Assembly: GCF_016518545.1 (NCBI RefSeq)
Contig: NZ_JACVTO010000001.1
Coordinates: 310,001-374,000 of the forward strand
DNA from: Pseudomonas sp. S30
Lineage (GTDB): Bacteria > Pseudomonadota > Gammaproteobacteria > Pseudomonadales > Pseudomonadaceae
Reading direction: 5' to 3'
Length of the DNA: 64,000 nucleotides
Shown one piece after another: positions 39,911 through 50,455 of the stretch (the stretch's first letter is position 1; every line of letters begins with the position of its first letter). The notes below the pieces were generated by a model. The model was not told the DNA's origin. It made no database searches and saw nothing but the letters and a program-made list of their open reading frames with translations. Both the position numbers and the translations under genes were made by a program.

Positions 39911-41330
39911 CGGCTTGCTCAAGTGGCTGATGATCCCGGTTGCCTTGCTGGTGCTGTTCGTTGCCATTCGGCTGTTCTCCGGCGGAAGCACGTCGACACC
40001 GCCCACCGCGGATGCCGGCTCCAAGCTCACGCCCGAGGAAATGAAGGCTTTGGGCATCGAAGGCGATACCCCCCGGGATACTGTGGCAACGCTCGTCGCC
40101 CAGGTGAAGCAGTTGCGCACCGAGCTTCAGACCGCGCTGACCGACAACAAGTCGCAGCGCGAGGAAAACCAGCGGCTGCGCCAGCGCGAGAACTCCATCG
40201 ATCAGCGCATCAATTCGGCCATCGAATCCGAGCGCTCCAACCTGCGCCGCGACCAGGAACAGGCGGCCAGTGCGCGACAGCAGACCGAAGGGCTGCTCGC
40301 CGACCTGCAGCGACGCCTGGACAGCATCGGCGGACGCGGCGGCGGCCACGCTGATCTGCCTGTGGGCCTGGGGCTGCGCGATGGCGACGAGGCCGGCATG
40401 GAAGGCGGCATGCACTGGGTCGAGCCGGACGACGCCAAGGAGGCCGAGGGACGCAACAGCGGTCGTGGAACGGGCAGCGCCGTGAGCTTCCCGACGAGTT
40501 TCGGCCCAGCGCAAAGCGCCCTGGAAGCGACGGCGGAAACCGTGGCGAACGCGGGTGCCCGCGCCGCAGGCGTCACGACCGCGAAGGCCGTCTATACCGT
40601 GCCGACCAATTCGACGCTGATGGGATCGGTGTCGATGACCGCGCTGATCGGTCGCGTGCCGATCGACGGAACCGTCAACGATCCGTATCCGTTCAAAGTC
40701 CTGGTCGGCCCGGACAACCTGACGGCCAATGGCATCGACATTCCCGACGTTGCTGGTGCGGTGTTCTCCGGCACCGCCTCGGGCGACTGGACGCTCTCGT
40801 GCGTGCGCGGCCAGGTGCGCAGCATCACCTTTGTCTTTCACGACGGCACGATCCGCACCATCCCCGAAGACCGCGACGGCAACCAGCAGAACAACCAGCA
40901 GCAGAACTCTCAAACCGGGGGCCTGGGCTGGATCAGTGACCCGTATGGCATCCCCTGCGTCAGCGGCGAGCGGCGCAGCAACGCCCAGCAATACCTCGGC
41001 TCGCAGGCCCTGATCACCGCGGCCGGTGCCGGCGTGGCCTCGCTGATCGACAGCGACAGCGGCCAGATGTCCTACGTGGGCGCGGATGGCTCCATCGGCA
41101 GCGTCGGCATCTCGGGCAACGAAGCCATGGGTCGCATCCTGGCTGGCGGCGTGCGCGACATGGCGGACTGGGTGAACAAGTTGTACGGGCAGGCCTTCGC
41201 GGCCGTCTATGTCCAGCCCGGCGCGAAGGTCGCCGTCCACCTCGAAAAGCCGCTCGCCATCGACTTCGATCCCGTAGGCCGCAAGGTCGATCACCGCGCA
41301 GGAGAAAGCCATGCTCTCGAACTTGAATAG
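39900..41330 (+). CDS. Conjugative element protein, TIGR03752 (PFL_4705) family (TraB/VirB10-like)
   Basis: This 476-residue protein has an N-terminal membrane helix (LLKWLMIPVALLVLFVAIRL) and a coiled coil with many Gln and Arg (about 60-145). A Gly-rich linker leads to a C-terminal beta-barrel-type domain (VYTVPTNSTLMGSVSMTALI, DWTLSCVRGQVRSITFVFHD, VYVQPGAKVAVHLEKPLAID). This is the plan of a VirB10/TraB core protein that spans the envelope. The end overlaps the following lipoprotein gene by 20 bases. Confidence 0.9.
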   Translation: MRSNGLLKWLMIPVALLVLFVAIRLFSGGSTSTPPTADAGSKLTPEEMKALGIEGDTPRDTVATLVAQVKQLRTELQTALTDNKSQREENQRLRQRENSIDQRINSAIESERSNLRRDQEQAASARQQTEGLLADLQRRLDSIGGRGGGHADLPVGLGLRDGDEAGMEGGMHWVEPDDAKEAEGRNSGRGTGSAVSFPTSFGPAQSALEATAETVANAGARAAGVTTAKAVYTVPTNSTLMGSVSMTALIGRVPIDGTVNDPYPFKVLVGPDNLTANGIDIPDVAGAVFSGTASGDWTLSCVRGQVRSITFVFHDGTIRTIPEDRDGNQQNNQQQNSQTGGLGWISDPYGIPCVSGERRSNAQQYLGSQALITAAGAGVASLIDSDSGQMSYVGADGSIGSVGISGNEAMGRILAGGVRDMADWVNKLYGQAFAAVYVQPGAKVAVHLEKPLAIDFDPVGRKVDHRAGESHALELE

Positions 41331-41751
41331 GGGCCTGGCGCTGGCCCTCGCCGTCGCGGTGCTCGGCGGCTGCGCCACCAGCAAGGAAAAGCTGCTGCCT
41401 CACGGCGACGGCACGATGATGGACATCTGGCAGCAGAACGCCGGCGACGGCGGCGGGAGCGCCGGCCAGGCGGCACGCCGGCAGTTGCTCGATGCCCGCC
41501 AGAGCCTGCGCCGGCCGCTGACCGACGCCGATGTGCAGGCCGCGCCTGCCGAGCAGATGCGCTACACGCGCACGGCGCGCAACGAGGTCTATCGCCAGTT
41601 CCAGCGCCTGCCCAACCCCGATCTCGTCATGTACGTGTACCCGCACCTGGCAGGCACTGACCCCGTTCCCGTGCCGGGCTACACAACGGTTTTCCCGCTG
41701 TACCAGCGCGTGCAGTACGCCATGCCGGGCGAGCGCGTGGAGGACTACTGA
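41311..41751 (+). CDS. Conjugative transfer region lipoprotein, TIGR03751 family (TraV/VirB7-like)
   Basis: This 146-residue lipoprotein has signal peptide LALALAVAVLGGCATS with lipobox LGGC (Cys21). The mature part contains GTMMDIWQQNAGDGGGSAGQ and PNPDLVMYVYPHLAG. It would anchor the core complex in the outer membrane. Its ATG is within the previous gene, and its last base is the first of the VirB4 start codon (TGATG). Confidence 0.88.
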   Translation: MLSNLNRGLALALAVAVLGGCATSKEKLLPHGDGTMMDIWQQNAGDGGGSAGQAARRQLLDARQSLRRPLTDADVQAAPAEQMRYTRTARNEVYRQFQRLPNPDLVMYVYPHLAGTDPVPVPGYTTVFPLYQRVQYAMPGERVEDY

Positions 41752-44618
41752 TGCGCTGGAAACTTCCCTGGCCGAAGCTGGCCAAATCCAGCGCCGGCGA
41801 CGACGAGCAGCCGGACGGCTGGCAGCGCCACGTTGAGGCCTTGCGCCAGGCCGGCGTCCCCGAACCCGGCGCGGCGGTCCAGGGCCGCAGGCCGGCGACC
41901 GTGGCCGACGAGCAGGCGCTGTACGACGTCGCGCCGTCGTTCGCGGAACTGCTGCCATGGGTGGAGTTCCTGCCGCAGTCGAAATCCATGCTGCTCGAAG
42001 ACGGGCAATCCGTGGCGGCCTTCTACGAGTTGGTGCCGCTGGGCACCGAGGGGCGGGAACCCGGCTGGCTGGCACATGCCCGTGATGCGCTCGAAAACGC
42101 CCTGCAAGACAGTTTCGATGAACTGGACGAGAACCCCTGGGTGCTCCAGCTCTACGCCCAGGACGAGCCCAGCTTCGACCAGTACATGCAGACCCTGCGC
42201 GACTACGTGCAGCCGCGCGCCCGCGATACCGCGTTCTCCGAGTTCTACCTGCGCTTCTTCGGCCACCACCTGCGCGCGGTGGCCAAGCCGGGCGGCCTGT
42301 TCGAGGACACCGTGGTCACGCGGCTGCGCTGGCGCGGCCAGACGCGGCGCGTGCGGATGGTCGTCTATCGGCGTGCCACCGGGCAGGCAAGCCGCCGCGG
42401 CCAGACGCCCGAGCAGATGCTGAACATCGTATGCGACCGCCTGTGCGGTGGCTTGGCGAACGCCGGCATCCAGGCACGGCGCATGGCCGCGGCCGACGTC
42501 CACGACTGGCTGCTGCGGTGGTTCAATCCGCGCCCCACGATGCTTGGGTCGAGTGCAGAGGACCGCGAGCGCTTCTACGCGCTGGCGCGCTACCCCGACG
42601 AGACCGAGGACGGCGAAATCGAGCTGGCGAGCGGGCGGGATTTCAGCCAGCGGTTGTTCTTCGGCCAGCCACGCTCCGACATGGAGCACGGCACCTGGTA
42701 CTTCGACGGCATGCCGCACCGCGTGCTGATCACCGACCGGCTGCGCATGCCGCCCGGCACCGGACACCTGACCGGCGAGACTCGCAAAGGGGATGCCATC
42801 AACACGCTGTTCGACCAGATGCCGGAAGACACCTTGCTTTGTCTCACGATGGTCGCCACGCCGCAGGATGTGCTGGAAGCGGATCTCAACCACCTGGCGA
42901 AGAAGGCCGTGGGCGAGACGCTGGCGTCGGAGCAGACGCTCAAGGACGTTCAGGAAGCCCGCTCCCTGATCGGCAGCGCGCACAAGCTCTACCGCGGGAC
43001 GCTGGCGTTCTACCTGCGCGGACGCGACGAGGCGGAACTGGACCGGCGCGGCCTGGACCTGGCGAACGTGATGCTCAACGCCGGCTTGCAGCCGGTGCGC
43101 GAGGACGACGAGGTGGCGCCCCTCAACAGCTACGTGCGCTGGCTGCCGTGCTGCTACAACCCCGGCCAGGACCGGCGCAAGTGGTACACCCAACTGATTT
43201 TCGCCCAACACGCGGCGAACCTGTCGCCGGTGTGGGGGCGTGCCCAGGGTACGGGGCATCCCGGCATCACGATGTTCAACCGTGGTGGCGGCCCGATTAC
43301 GTTTGACCCCTTGAACAGGTTGGACCGGCAGATGAACGCCCACCTCTTCCTGTTCGGCCCTACGGGCTCGGGCAAGAGCGCCACGCTCAACAACCTCTTG
43401 AACCAAGTCACGGCCATCTACCGGCCACGGCTCTTTATCGTGGAGGCTGGCAACAGCTTCGGCCTGTTCAGCGATTTCGCCAAGCGCCTGGGCCTGACCG
43501 TGAACCGGGTAAAGCTGGCCCCAGGCTCAGGCATCAGCCTGGCACCGTTTGCGGATGCGCGCCGACTGATCGAAACACCCAGCGACGTGCAGACGCTCGA
43601 TGCCGATGCGCTGGATGAAGAACAGCCGGCGGGTACTCCCGCCATTGAGGCGGACGAACAACGCGATGTGCTGGGCGAACTGGAGATCACGGCTCGGCTG
43701 ATGATCACGGGCGGCGAAGACAAGGAAGAAGCCCGGATGACGCGGGCCGACCGATCGCTGATCCGCCAGTGCATCCTCGATGCCGCCGAGCACTGCGTGG
43801 CCGAGATGCGCACGGTGCTCACGCGCGATGTGCGCAATGCGCTGCGCGCCCGCGGCCAGGATCCGACGCTACCCGAGATGCGGCGCGTGCGGCTCATGGA
43901 GATGGCGGACGCGATGGACATGTTCTGCCAAGGCACAGACGGCGAGATGTTCGACCGCGATGGCACGCCATGGCCCGAAGCCGATATCACCCTGGTCGAT
44001 CTGGCGACCTACGCCCGCGAGGGCTACAACGCCCAGCTCTCCATCGCCTACATCAGCCTGATCAACACGGTGAACAACATCGCCGAACGCGACCAGTATC
44101 TGGGCCGGCCGATCGTCAACGTCACAGACGAAGGACACATCATCACCAAAAATCCATTGCTTGCGCCCTACGTGGTCAAGATCACAAAAATGTGGCGCAA
44201 GTTAGGGGCCTGGTATTGGCTGGCTACGCAGAATATCGACGATCTGCCGCGCGCCGCCGAGCCCATGCTCAACATGATCGAGTGGTGGATCTGTCTCAGC
44301 ATGCCGCCTGATGAAGTCGAGAAGATCGCGCGGTTCCGCGAACTCTCGCCCGCGCAGAAAGCGCTGATGCTGTCGGCGCGCAAAGAAGCCGGGAAGTTCA
44401 CCGAGGGCGTCATCCTCTCCAAGAGCATGGAGGTGCTTTTCCGCGCCGTGCCGCCGAGCCTGTACCTCGCGCTCGCGCAAACCGAACCCGAAGAGAAGGC
44501 CGAGCGCTACCAGCTCATGCAGCGGTACGGCTGCACCGAACTGGAAGCGGCCTTCAAGGTGGCCGAGAAGATCGACCAGGCGCGCGGCATCGAGTCGCCG
44601 GCCCTGGGACTGTCGTAA
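41751..44618 (+). CDS. VirB4/TraC-type conjugative transfer ATPase, TIGR03744 (PFL_4706) family
   Basis: This 955-residue cytoplasmic ATPase powers pilus assembly and substrate transfer. Walker A is in LFLFGPTGSGKSATLNNLL (about residues 530-548) and Walker B-like IVNVTDEGHIITKNPLL is near 787. An arginine-bearing motif WYWLATQNIDDLPRAAEPML comes later. The N-terminal third (YELVPLGTEGREPGWLAHAR) is the VirB4 N-terminal domain. Length is normal for the family. It starts on the base that ends the lipoprotein gene. Confidence 0.94.
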   Translation: MRWKLPWPKLAKSSAGDDEQPDGWQRHVEALRQAGVPEPGAAVQGRRPATVADEQALYDVAPSFAELLPWVEFLPQSKSMLLEDGQSVAAFYELVPLGTEGREPGWLAHARDALENALQDSFDELDENPWVLQLYAQDEPSFDQYMQTLRDYVQPRARDTAFSEFYLRFFGHHLRAVAKPGGLFEDTVVTRLRWRGQTRRVRMVVYRRATGQASRRGQTPEQMLNIVCDRLCGGLANAGIQARRMAAADVHDWLLRWFNPRPTMLGSSAEDRERFYALARYPDETEDGEIELASGRDFSQRLFFGQPRSDMEHGTWYFDGMPHRVLITDRLRMPPGTGHLTGETRKGDAINTLFDQMPEDTLLCLTMVATPQDVLEADLNHLAKKAVGETLASEQTLKDVQEARSLIGSAHKLYRGTLAFYLRGRDEAELDRRGLDLANVMLNAGLQPVREDDEVAPLNSYVRWLPCCYNPGQDRRKWYTQLIFAQHAANLSPVWGRAQGTGHPGITMFNRGGGPITFDPLNRLDRQMNAHLFLFGPTGSGKSATLNNLLNQVTAIYRPRLFIVEAGNSFGLFSDFAKRLGLTVNRVKLAPGSGISLAPFADARRLIETPSDVQTLDADALDEEQPAGTPAIEADEQRDVLGELEITARLMITGGEDKEEARMTRADRSLIRQCILDAAEHCVAEMRTVLTRDVRNALRARGQDPTLPEMRRVRLMEMADAMDMFCQGTDGEMFDRDGTPWPEADITLVDLATYAREGYNAQLSIAYISLINTVNNIAERDQYLGRPIVNVTDEGHIITKNPLLAPYVVKITKMWRKLGAWYWLATQNIDDLPRAAEPMLNMIEWWICLSMPPDEVEKIARFRELSPAQKALMLSARKEAGKFTEGVILSKSMEVLFRAVPPSLYLALAQTEPEEKAERYQLMQRYGCTELEAAFKVAEKIDQARGIESPALGLS

Positions 44619-44631
44619 GCCGGAGAACGCC

Positions 44632-45396
44632 ATGGAACAGAAACGTCCTTCCATCCCGATGCAGGTCCAGGCGTCCCGCCGTCGCCGCTGGCGGCCTCGC
44701 TGGCCCTTGGCATTGGCTGCTGCGCTGGTCGCGCCGCTGCTGATCTGGCTGGTCTCCAGGACGCCGGGCGATTCCTCAGTGCCGTCGCCCGCGTCGGTCA
44801 GCACGGCGCAGGTCGTTGGGCGACCCTGGCAGATGGGCAACCCGGAGGGCCGTTTCACACTGACGCTCTATGCCGACCTGGAATGCCCGTTCTGCAGGGA
44901 GTACTTCCCGCAGCTCAAGCGCTGGGTCGTCAACAACACCGACGTGGCCCTGCAATGGCATCACCAGCCGCTGGCCGCGCACGAGCCGGCCGCGTCGGCC
45001 GAGGCGAGCCTAGCCGAGTGCGTCGCCGAAGCTGGCGGCCCTGAGGCATTCTGGCAGGCGGTCGAATGGGTCTATGCCCATACGCACAGCGACGGCCAGG
45101 GCTTGCCCGAAGGGCTTCGCTACCCCGAATCCACGCCGGCCATAGAGCAGTGCATGGCGAGCGAGCGACCCAACGCGGCCATCCGCGCGCAGGCCGCGGA
45201 AGCCACCAAGAACGGCGTGACCGCCACGCCGTCGCTGCGACTGCTCGATCGCCAGACGGGCCAGGCCATCCTGCTGCAGGGGCCGATCGAGGGTGATGCC
45301 TTGCTCTCGGCCATGGACATGCTGGTGGCAGATGATTCCACCGCGGCGTCAGCTACGGAAGTGCCCTCGAACCCGGACCGCTCGTCGCCGCCTTGA
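44632..45396 (+). CDS. DsbA-like thiol-disulfide protein of the conjugation operon
   Basis: This 254-residue protein has an N-terminal membrane helix after a basic start (WPLALAAALVAPLLIWLVS, about 24-42). Its thioredoxin-fold domain has the active-site pair CPFC at residues 85-88 (YADLECPFCREYFPQLKRW) and a cis-Pro loop TATPSLRLLD. It likely forms disulfides in T4SS parts in the periplasm. It lies 13 bases after the VirB4 gene. It is the last conjugation gene seen; the usual next genes are not here. Confidence 0.88.
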   Translation: MEQKRPSIPMQVQASRRRRWRPRWPLALAAALVAPLLIWLVSRTPGDSSVPSPASVSTAQVVGRPWQMGNPEGRFTLTLYADLECPFCREYFPQLKRWVVNNTDVALQWHHQPLAAHEPAASAEASLAECVAEAGGPEAFWQAVEWVYAHTHSDGQGLPEGLRYPESTPAIEQCMASERPNAAIRAQAAEATKNGVTATPSLRLLDRQTGQAILLQGPIEGDALLSAMDMLVADDSTAASATEVPSNPDRSSPP

Positions 45397-45517
45397 TTCA
45401 TACATTTGTACAAGGCGCGCCCGTCGAGTGACATTTTTAACGATGTTCAGCTCCTTTCTACATCAATAGATTCCAGTGCTAGGCACTGTCGATTACTAAT
45501 AAGAAAGGAGACAACAA

Positions 45518-46918
45518 ATGCCTATTCAGACGGAGCATGATCCGAGGCTGAAGCGTGCGCTCAAGACACGGCACATCAGCATGCTGGCACTGGGAGGTGT
45601 CATTGGCGCAGGTCTATTCGTAGGCTCCAGCGCCGTCATTGCATCAACAGGTCCCGGCGCCTTCATCACCTACGCCATCACGGGAATCATTGTTGCCTTG
45701 GTAATGCGGATGCTGGGTGAGATGGCGGCTGCACATCCGACCAAAGGCTCTTTCGTCGATTATGCCCGCCTGGCCTTCGGCAGGCCCGCCGGATACATGA
45801 CGGGCTGGTTGTACTGGTACTTCTGGGTCATCGTCGTAGGGTTCGAGGCCGTCGTAGGCGGGCAGATCATCAACGGATGGATTCCAGAGCTTCCGGTCTG
45901 GGTGATCGCACTGGGGCTGATGATCGGCATGACGCTGCTGAATCTGATGTCTGTTCACTCGTTCGGGGAAGCGGAGTATTGGTTCGCCGGCATCAAGGTG
46001 GCCGCCATCGTGGTGTTCCTGGTCATCACGGGTCTGTACGTCTTCAAGCTCTGGCCAGGCTCGACCGCAACCTTCGGCAATCTGACGCAGCATGGCGGCT
46101 TCCTGCCCAATGGGATCGCCTCACTATTCACCGGCGTAGTCGTGGTGATCTTCTCCATGACGGGCGTGGAGGTCGCCACCATCGCGGCGGCGGAGTCTGA
46201 ACACCCCTCACGGAACATCAGAAAGGCCGTCAATACGGTGATGGTCCGCATCCTGGTTTTCTTCGTGCTCGCCACCTTCTTTATCGTGGTCGCACAGCCC
46301 TGGACGGAGTTGGTTCCCGGGAAGTCCCCCTTTGTGACCACGCTGGACAAGATCGGGATTCCGGGTGCTGGCACCATCCTCACCGCCGTGATCCTTGTCG
46401 CGGTGCTCTCTGTCCTAAACGCCGGCCTGTACACCTCGTCGCGACTTCTCTTCGTCCTCAGTTCCAATGGCGAGGCACCCCGCTGGATCGCCGGGGTGAA
46501 CCGTCGTGGCGTCCCGGTTTGCGGCGTCATCGCATCCACCATCGTCGGCTACGGGTGTGTCGTCATTGCCGCGCTTTGGCCTGACACCGTGTTCCAGTTC
46601 CTCATCAATTCCTCTGGCACCGTGTTCCTCTTCGTTTATCTGATGATCTGCTTGTCGCAGATGAAGCTGCGCAAGCGTTGGGTCGCCGAAGGATCGTTGA
46701 AGTTCGCCATGTGGGGACATCCATGGCTGCCCCTGCTGGTGACCGCATGCATCGTCGCGGTGCTCGTCAGCATGGCCTTCGACCCAAGCATGCGCATCAG
46801 TCTCCTGCAGTGCCTTATCGCGATTGGCGTCATCGCGGTCTCGTACGGCGTCTTTCGGATGTCGGACGTTCAACGCAAGCACGCAGTGGCGGATGCCCAT
46901 CAAGCAAGAAGCTCCTAG
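45518..46918 (+). CDS. APC-family amino acid permease
   Basis: This 466-residue transporter has about 12 helices. It starts with the family signature LKTRHISMLALGGVIGAGLF and contains EMAAAHPTKGSFVDYARLAF and SMTGVEVATIAAAESEHPSR, as in GabP/AnsP/LysP-type proteins. It probably imports an amino acid, beta- or gamma-amino acid or polyamine derivative, for the oxidase and dehydrogenase downstream. AAAGGAG precedes the ATG; the 121 bases before it are AT-rich and a promoter may lie there. Base composition is less GC-rich than the conjugation genes, suggesting another origin. Confidence 0.9.
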   Translation: MPIQTEHDPRLKRALKTRHISMLALGGVIGAGLFVGSSAVIASTGPGAFITYAITGIIVALVMRMLGEMAAAHPTKGSFVDYARLAFGRPAGYMTGWLYWYFWVIVVGFEAVVGGQIINGWIPELPVWVIALGLMIGMTLLNLMSVHSFGEAEYWFAGIKVAAIVVFLVITGLYVFKLWPGSTATFGNLTQHGGFLPNGIASLFTGVVVVIFSMTGVEVATIAAAESEHPSRNIRKAVNTVMVRILVFFVLATFFIVVAQPWTELVPGKSPFVTTLDKIGIPGAGTILTAVILVAVLSVLNAGLYTSSRLLFVLSSNGEAPRWIAGVNRRGVPVCGVIASTIVGYGCVVIAALWPDTVFQFLINSSGTVFLFVYLMICLSQMKLRKRWVAEGSLKFAMWGHPWLPLLVTACIVAVLVSMAFDPSMRISLLQCLIAIGVIAVSYGVFRMSDVQRKHAVADAHQARSS

Positions 46919-46990
46919 CAGAAAGCGGCACGCCTACCGGCGCGCCGTCTCGGACTTAACCGCAATTGACAAGAAGTAGGAAGACGAAGA

Positions 46991-48373
46991 ATGTCAGCAG
47001 GAATCGAGTTGACCAAGCTGCCAAACCGGCCGCTTTGGTTCGAGCCCGGCCAGGCCCGGGAGCGCCTGGAAGGTGCGATTGAAGCCGACGTGGCTATCGT
47101 CGGCGCGGGGTACACCGGGTTATGGACTGCCTACTATCTGCTGAAGAGCGATCCCACGCTGAGAGTGGTGCTGCTAGAACGTCGCGAGGTGGGTTTCGGT
47201 GCGTCTGGCCGCAACGGCGGGTGGGCCTCGGCAATATTTCCGATCTCGCTTCCCCGGGTCGCCCATATGTACTCCCATCGGGCTGCTTTGAGTTTGCAGT
47301 CTGCAATGAACGAAACGGTCGACGAGATCGGGCGGGTGCTCGCGCTGGAGGGCGTGGAAGCGGACTATTCGAAGCAGGGCTTTCTTTCTCTTGCCCGGAG
47401 TAAGCCGCAGTTGGCACGTGTTCGTGCGACCGTTGAAGCATCCGCCCGTTTCGGATTACCAGAGCAGTGGCAGGCGCTGGACGCTGGAGAAGCGGGCGCG
47501 CTGGTCGGTGCCAGAGACACGATGGGTGGCCTCTACACCGAGCATTGTGCGCTGATCCATCCTGGCAAACTCGTACGTGGATTGGCTCGGCTTGTGGAGC
47601 AAATGGGCGCGAAGATCTACGAGCGCTCTGGCGTCAACGAGCTGGACGTCGGCAGGGTTGCCACCGATCGGGGCTCGGTCAAGGCCAGTTTTACCGTGCG
47701 TGCAACAGAAGCCTTCACTTCCCAGCAGCCGGGACACGGGCGCTTTGTTATCCCGCTCTACTCCCTGGTGCTTGCCACCGAGCCATTGCCCAAGGAGGTT
47801 CTCCAGAAGCTGAACCTCGATCATCGCGTCGCCTTCAACGACATGCGTCATCTTCGCGTGTACGGCCAAGTCACGACGGAGGGGCGACTGGTGTTCGGCG
47901 GCCGGGGCGCGCCGTATCACTGGGGCTCGCGGATCGCTGATGAAGCCGACCTCGTGGACAAGGTGCATACCAAGATCCACGAGACGATGCTCGAATTCTT
48001 TCCCGACCTGTCCGAGGCACGTGTCACTCATCGCTGGGGAGGCGCGTTAGGTGTGTCGCGCGACTGGTGTCCCACTGTGAGCATCGATCGCCACCGGCGT
48101 CTGGCTTGGGCCGGCAACTACGTAGGCGATGGTGTGGCCACCAGCAACCTGGCGGGACGAGTGTTGAGGAACCTGATTCTCGAACGGGATGAAGACATTA
48201 ATCAGTTGCCCTTCGTCAACCACCAGTCCCCGTCCTGGGAGCGGGAGCCCTTGCGTTGGTTGGGAATCAACAGCGGCCTTGCTGCCGCGTCGCTGAGCGA
48301 CGTGGAGGAACGAATCACCAACCATCCATCCCGCACTGCGATGCTGTTGGAAAAGCTGACCGGTGCGCACTAA
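46991..48373 (+). CDS. FAD-dependent amine/amino-acid oxidase (DAO family)
   Basis: This 460-residue flavoprotein has an N-terminal dinucleotide-binding motif VAIVGAGYTGLWTAYYLL (GxGxxG at residues 38-43), LERREVGFGASGRNGGW, and a C-terminal GNYVGDGVATSNLAGRVLRN. It is closest in style to gamma-glutamylputrescine oxidases (PuuB) and glycine/sarcosine-type oxidases. It would oxidise a C-N bond, giving an aldehyde or oxo acid, ammonia and peroxide. Seventy-two bases separate it from the permease and 13 from the cupin, on one strand. The substrate is unknown. Confidence 0.88.
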   Translation: MSAGIELTKLPNRPLWFEPGQARERLEGAIEADVAIVGAGYTGLWTAYYLLKSDPTLRVVLLERREVGFGASGRNGGWASAIFPISLPRVAHMYSHRAALSLQSAMNETVDEIGRVLALEGVEADYSKQGFLSLARSKPQLARVRATVEASARFGLPEQWQALDAGEAGALVGARDTMGGLYTEHCALIHPGKLVRGLARLVEQMGAKIYERSGVNELDVGRVATDRGSVKASFTVRATEAFTSQQPGHGRFVIPLYSLVLATEPLPKEVLQKLNLDHRVAFNDMRHLRVYGQVTTEGRLVFGGRGAPYHWGSRIADEADLVDKVHTKIHETMLEFFPDLSEARVTHRWGGALGVSRDWCPTVSIDRHRRLAWAGNYVGDGVATSNLAGRVLRNLILERDEDINQLPFVNHQSPSWEREPLRWLGINSGLAAASLSDVEERITNHPSRTAMLLEKLTGAH

Positions 48374-48386
48374 AAGGAGTCATGAC

Positions 48387-48737
48387 GTGAGCAAGTTCAC
48401 CATCGTTAAATCATCCGACATCACTTCCCTGGCACTGACGCCAGCCGGCCAACGTGCTGGTGCGGACAAGGGCGATCCCCAGATCGCGATCCAGACGCTG
48501 GCACCCGATGCCGTCGGCAACCTCGGCATCTGGGAATGCCAGCCCGGGGGATGGCCAGTGGTCAACCGACCCGACACAGAGTTCACCTACATCATTTCAG
48601 GCCGTGCGTTGTTGACCGACGACTCGACCGGCGAAGTGGCGGAGATCTGCGGCGGCGACCTGGTGATCCTGCCCCCTGGATGGACCGGCCGCTGGGACGT
48701 GATTGAACCCGTCCGCAAGGTCTACGCCATCTACTAA
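48387..48737 (+). CDS. Small cupin (DUF861-like)
   Basis: This 116-residue single-domain cupin has GIWECQPGGWPVVNRPDTEF, YIISGRALLTDDSTGE and GGDLVILPPGWTGRWDVIEP, as in Cupin_3/DUF861 proteins that accompany oxidases and transporters. It lacks the usual His-rich first motif. The GTG start at 48387 is chosen because AAAGGAG lies seven bases upstream; an ATG four bases before it is in another frame. It is probably co-transcribed with the oxidase. Confidence 0.8.
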   Translation: MSKFTIVKSSDITSLALTPAGQRAGADKGDPQIAIQTLAPDAVGNLGIWECQPGGWPVVNRPDTEFTYIISGRALLTDDSTGEVAEICGGDLVILPPGWTGRWDVIEPVRKVYAIY

Positions 48738-48841
48738 ACGCTCCGAGAAGGGCCATGCCGTCGCGAGTTCCGGCCGGCTCGCCCTCTCGATCCAGCAAGA
48801 AGGCCACACCACCAACCGCGAAACTGCGGCAACCCCGCAAC

Positions 48842-48857
48842 GGCCCTGGTGGGGGCC
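48842..48857 (+). other. Small hairpin upstream of the dehydrogenase gene
   Basis: GGCCC-TGGTGG-GGGCC is followed by TTCCC. It may be a weak terminator or attenuator between the cupin and the dehydrogenase. Confidence 0.35.
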
Positions 48858-48891
48858 TTCCCTACATGTTTTACGTACCTGAGAGCTACCC

Positions 48892-50403
<1,512 letters not shown>

Positions 50404-50421
50404 CGGTTCTCGTTGATCAGG

Positions 50422-50455
50422 CACGCAGTTCCACGCTCGGGCGTGGAACTGCGTG
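50422..50455. terminator. Perfect 15-bp hairpin between convergent genes
   Basis: CACGCAGTTCCACGC (50422-50436) pairs fully with GCGTGGAACTGCGTG (50441-50455) around TCGG. It touches the stop codon of the leftward PucR gene and probably serves both strands as terminator, though without T-runs. Confidence 0.75.

Larger units (their letters stand above)
1..45396. mobile_element. PFGI-1/ICEclc-class integrative conjugative element, partial
   Basis: The gene order ssb, topB, accessory DUF genes, PilL-like, TIGR03759, transglycosylase, TIGR03765, TraD, TIGR03747, then RAQPRD through a VirB4-type ATPase and a DsbA-like protein is the conserved backbone of this ICE class. Neither end (integrase, att site, partition/replication genes) lies in the window, so the limits are only where backbone genes are first and last seen. 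Two foreign blocks sit inside it: 8.9-13.2 kb (LysR/cupin/MFS) and 29.3-36.7 kb (defence island). The cargo after 45.4 kb may still be inside the element, because the usual last T4SS genes have not yet appeared. Confidence 0.9.

Noticed and set aside
45406..45413. TTGTACAA palindrome after the DsbA-like gene as an attachment or junction site
   Set aside because: Only eight bases and no second copy noticed at another cargo boundary; could be chance.
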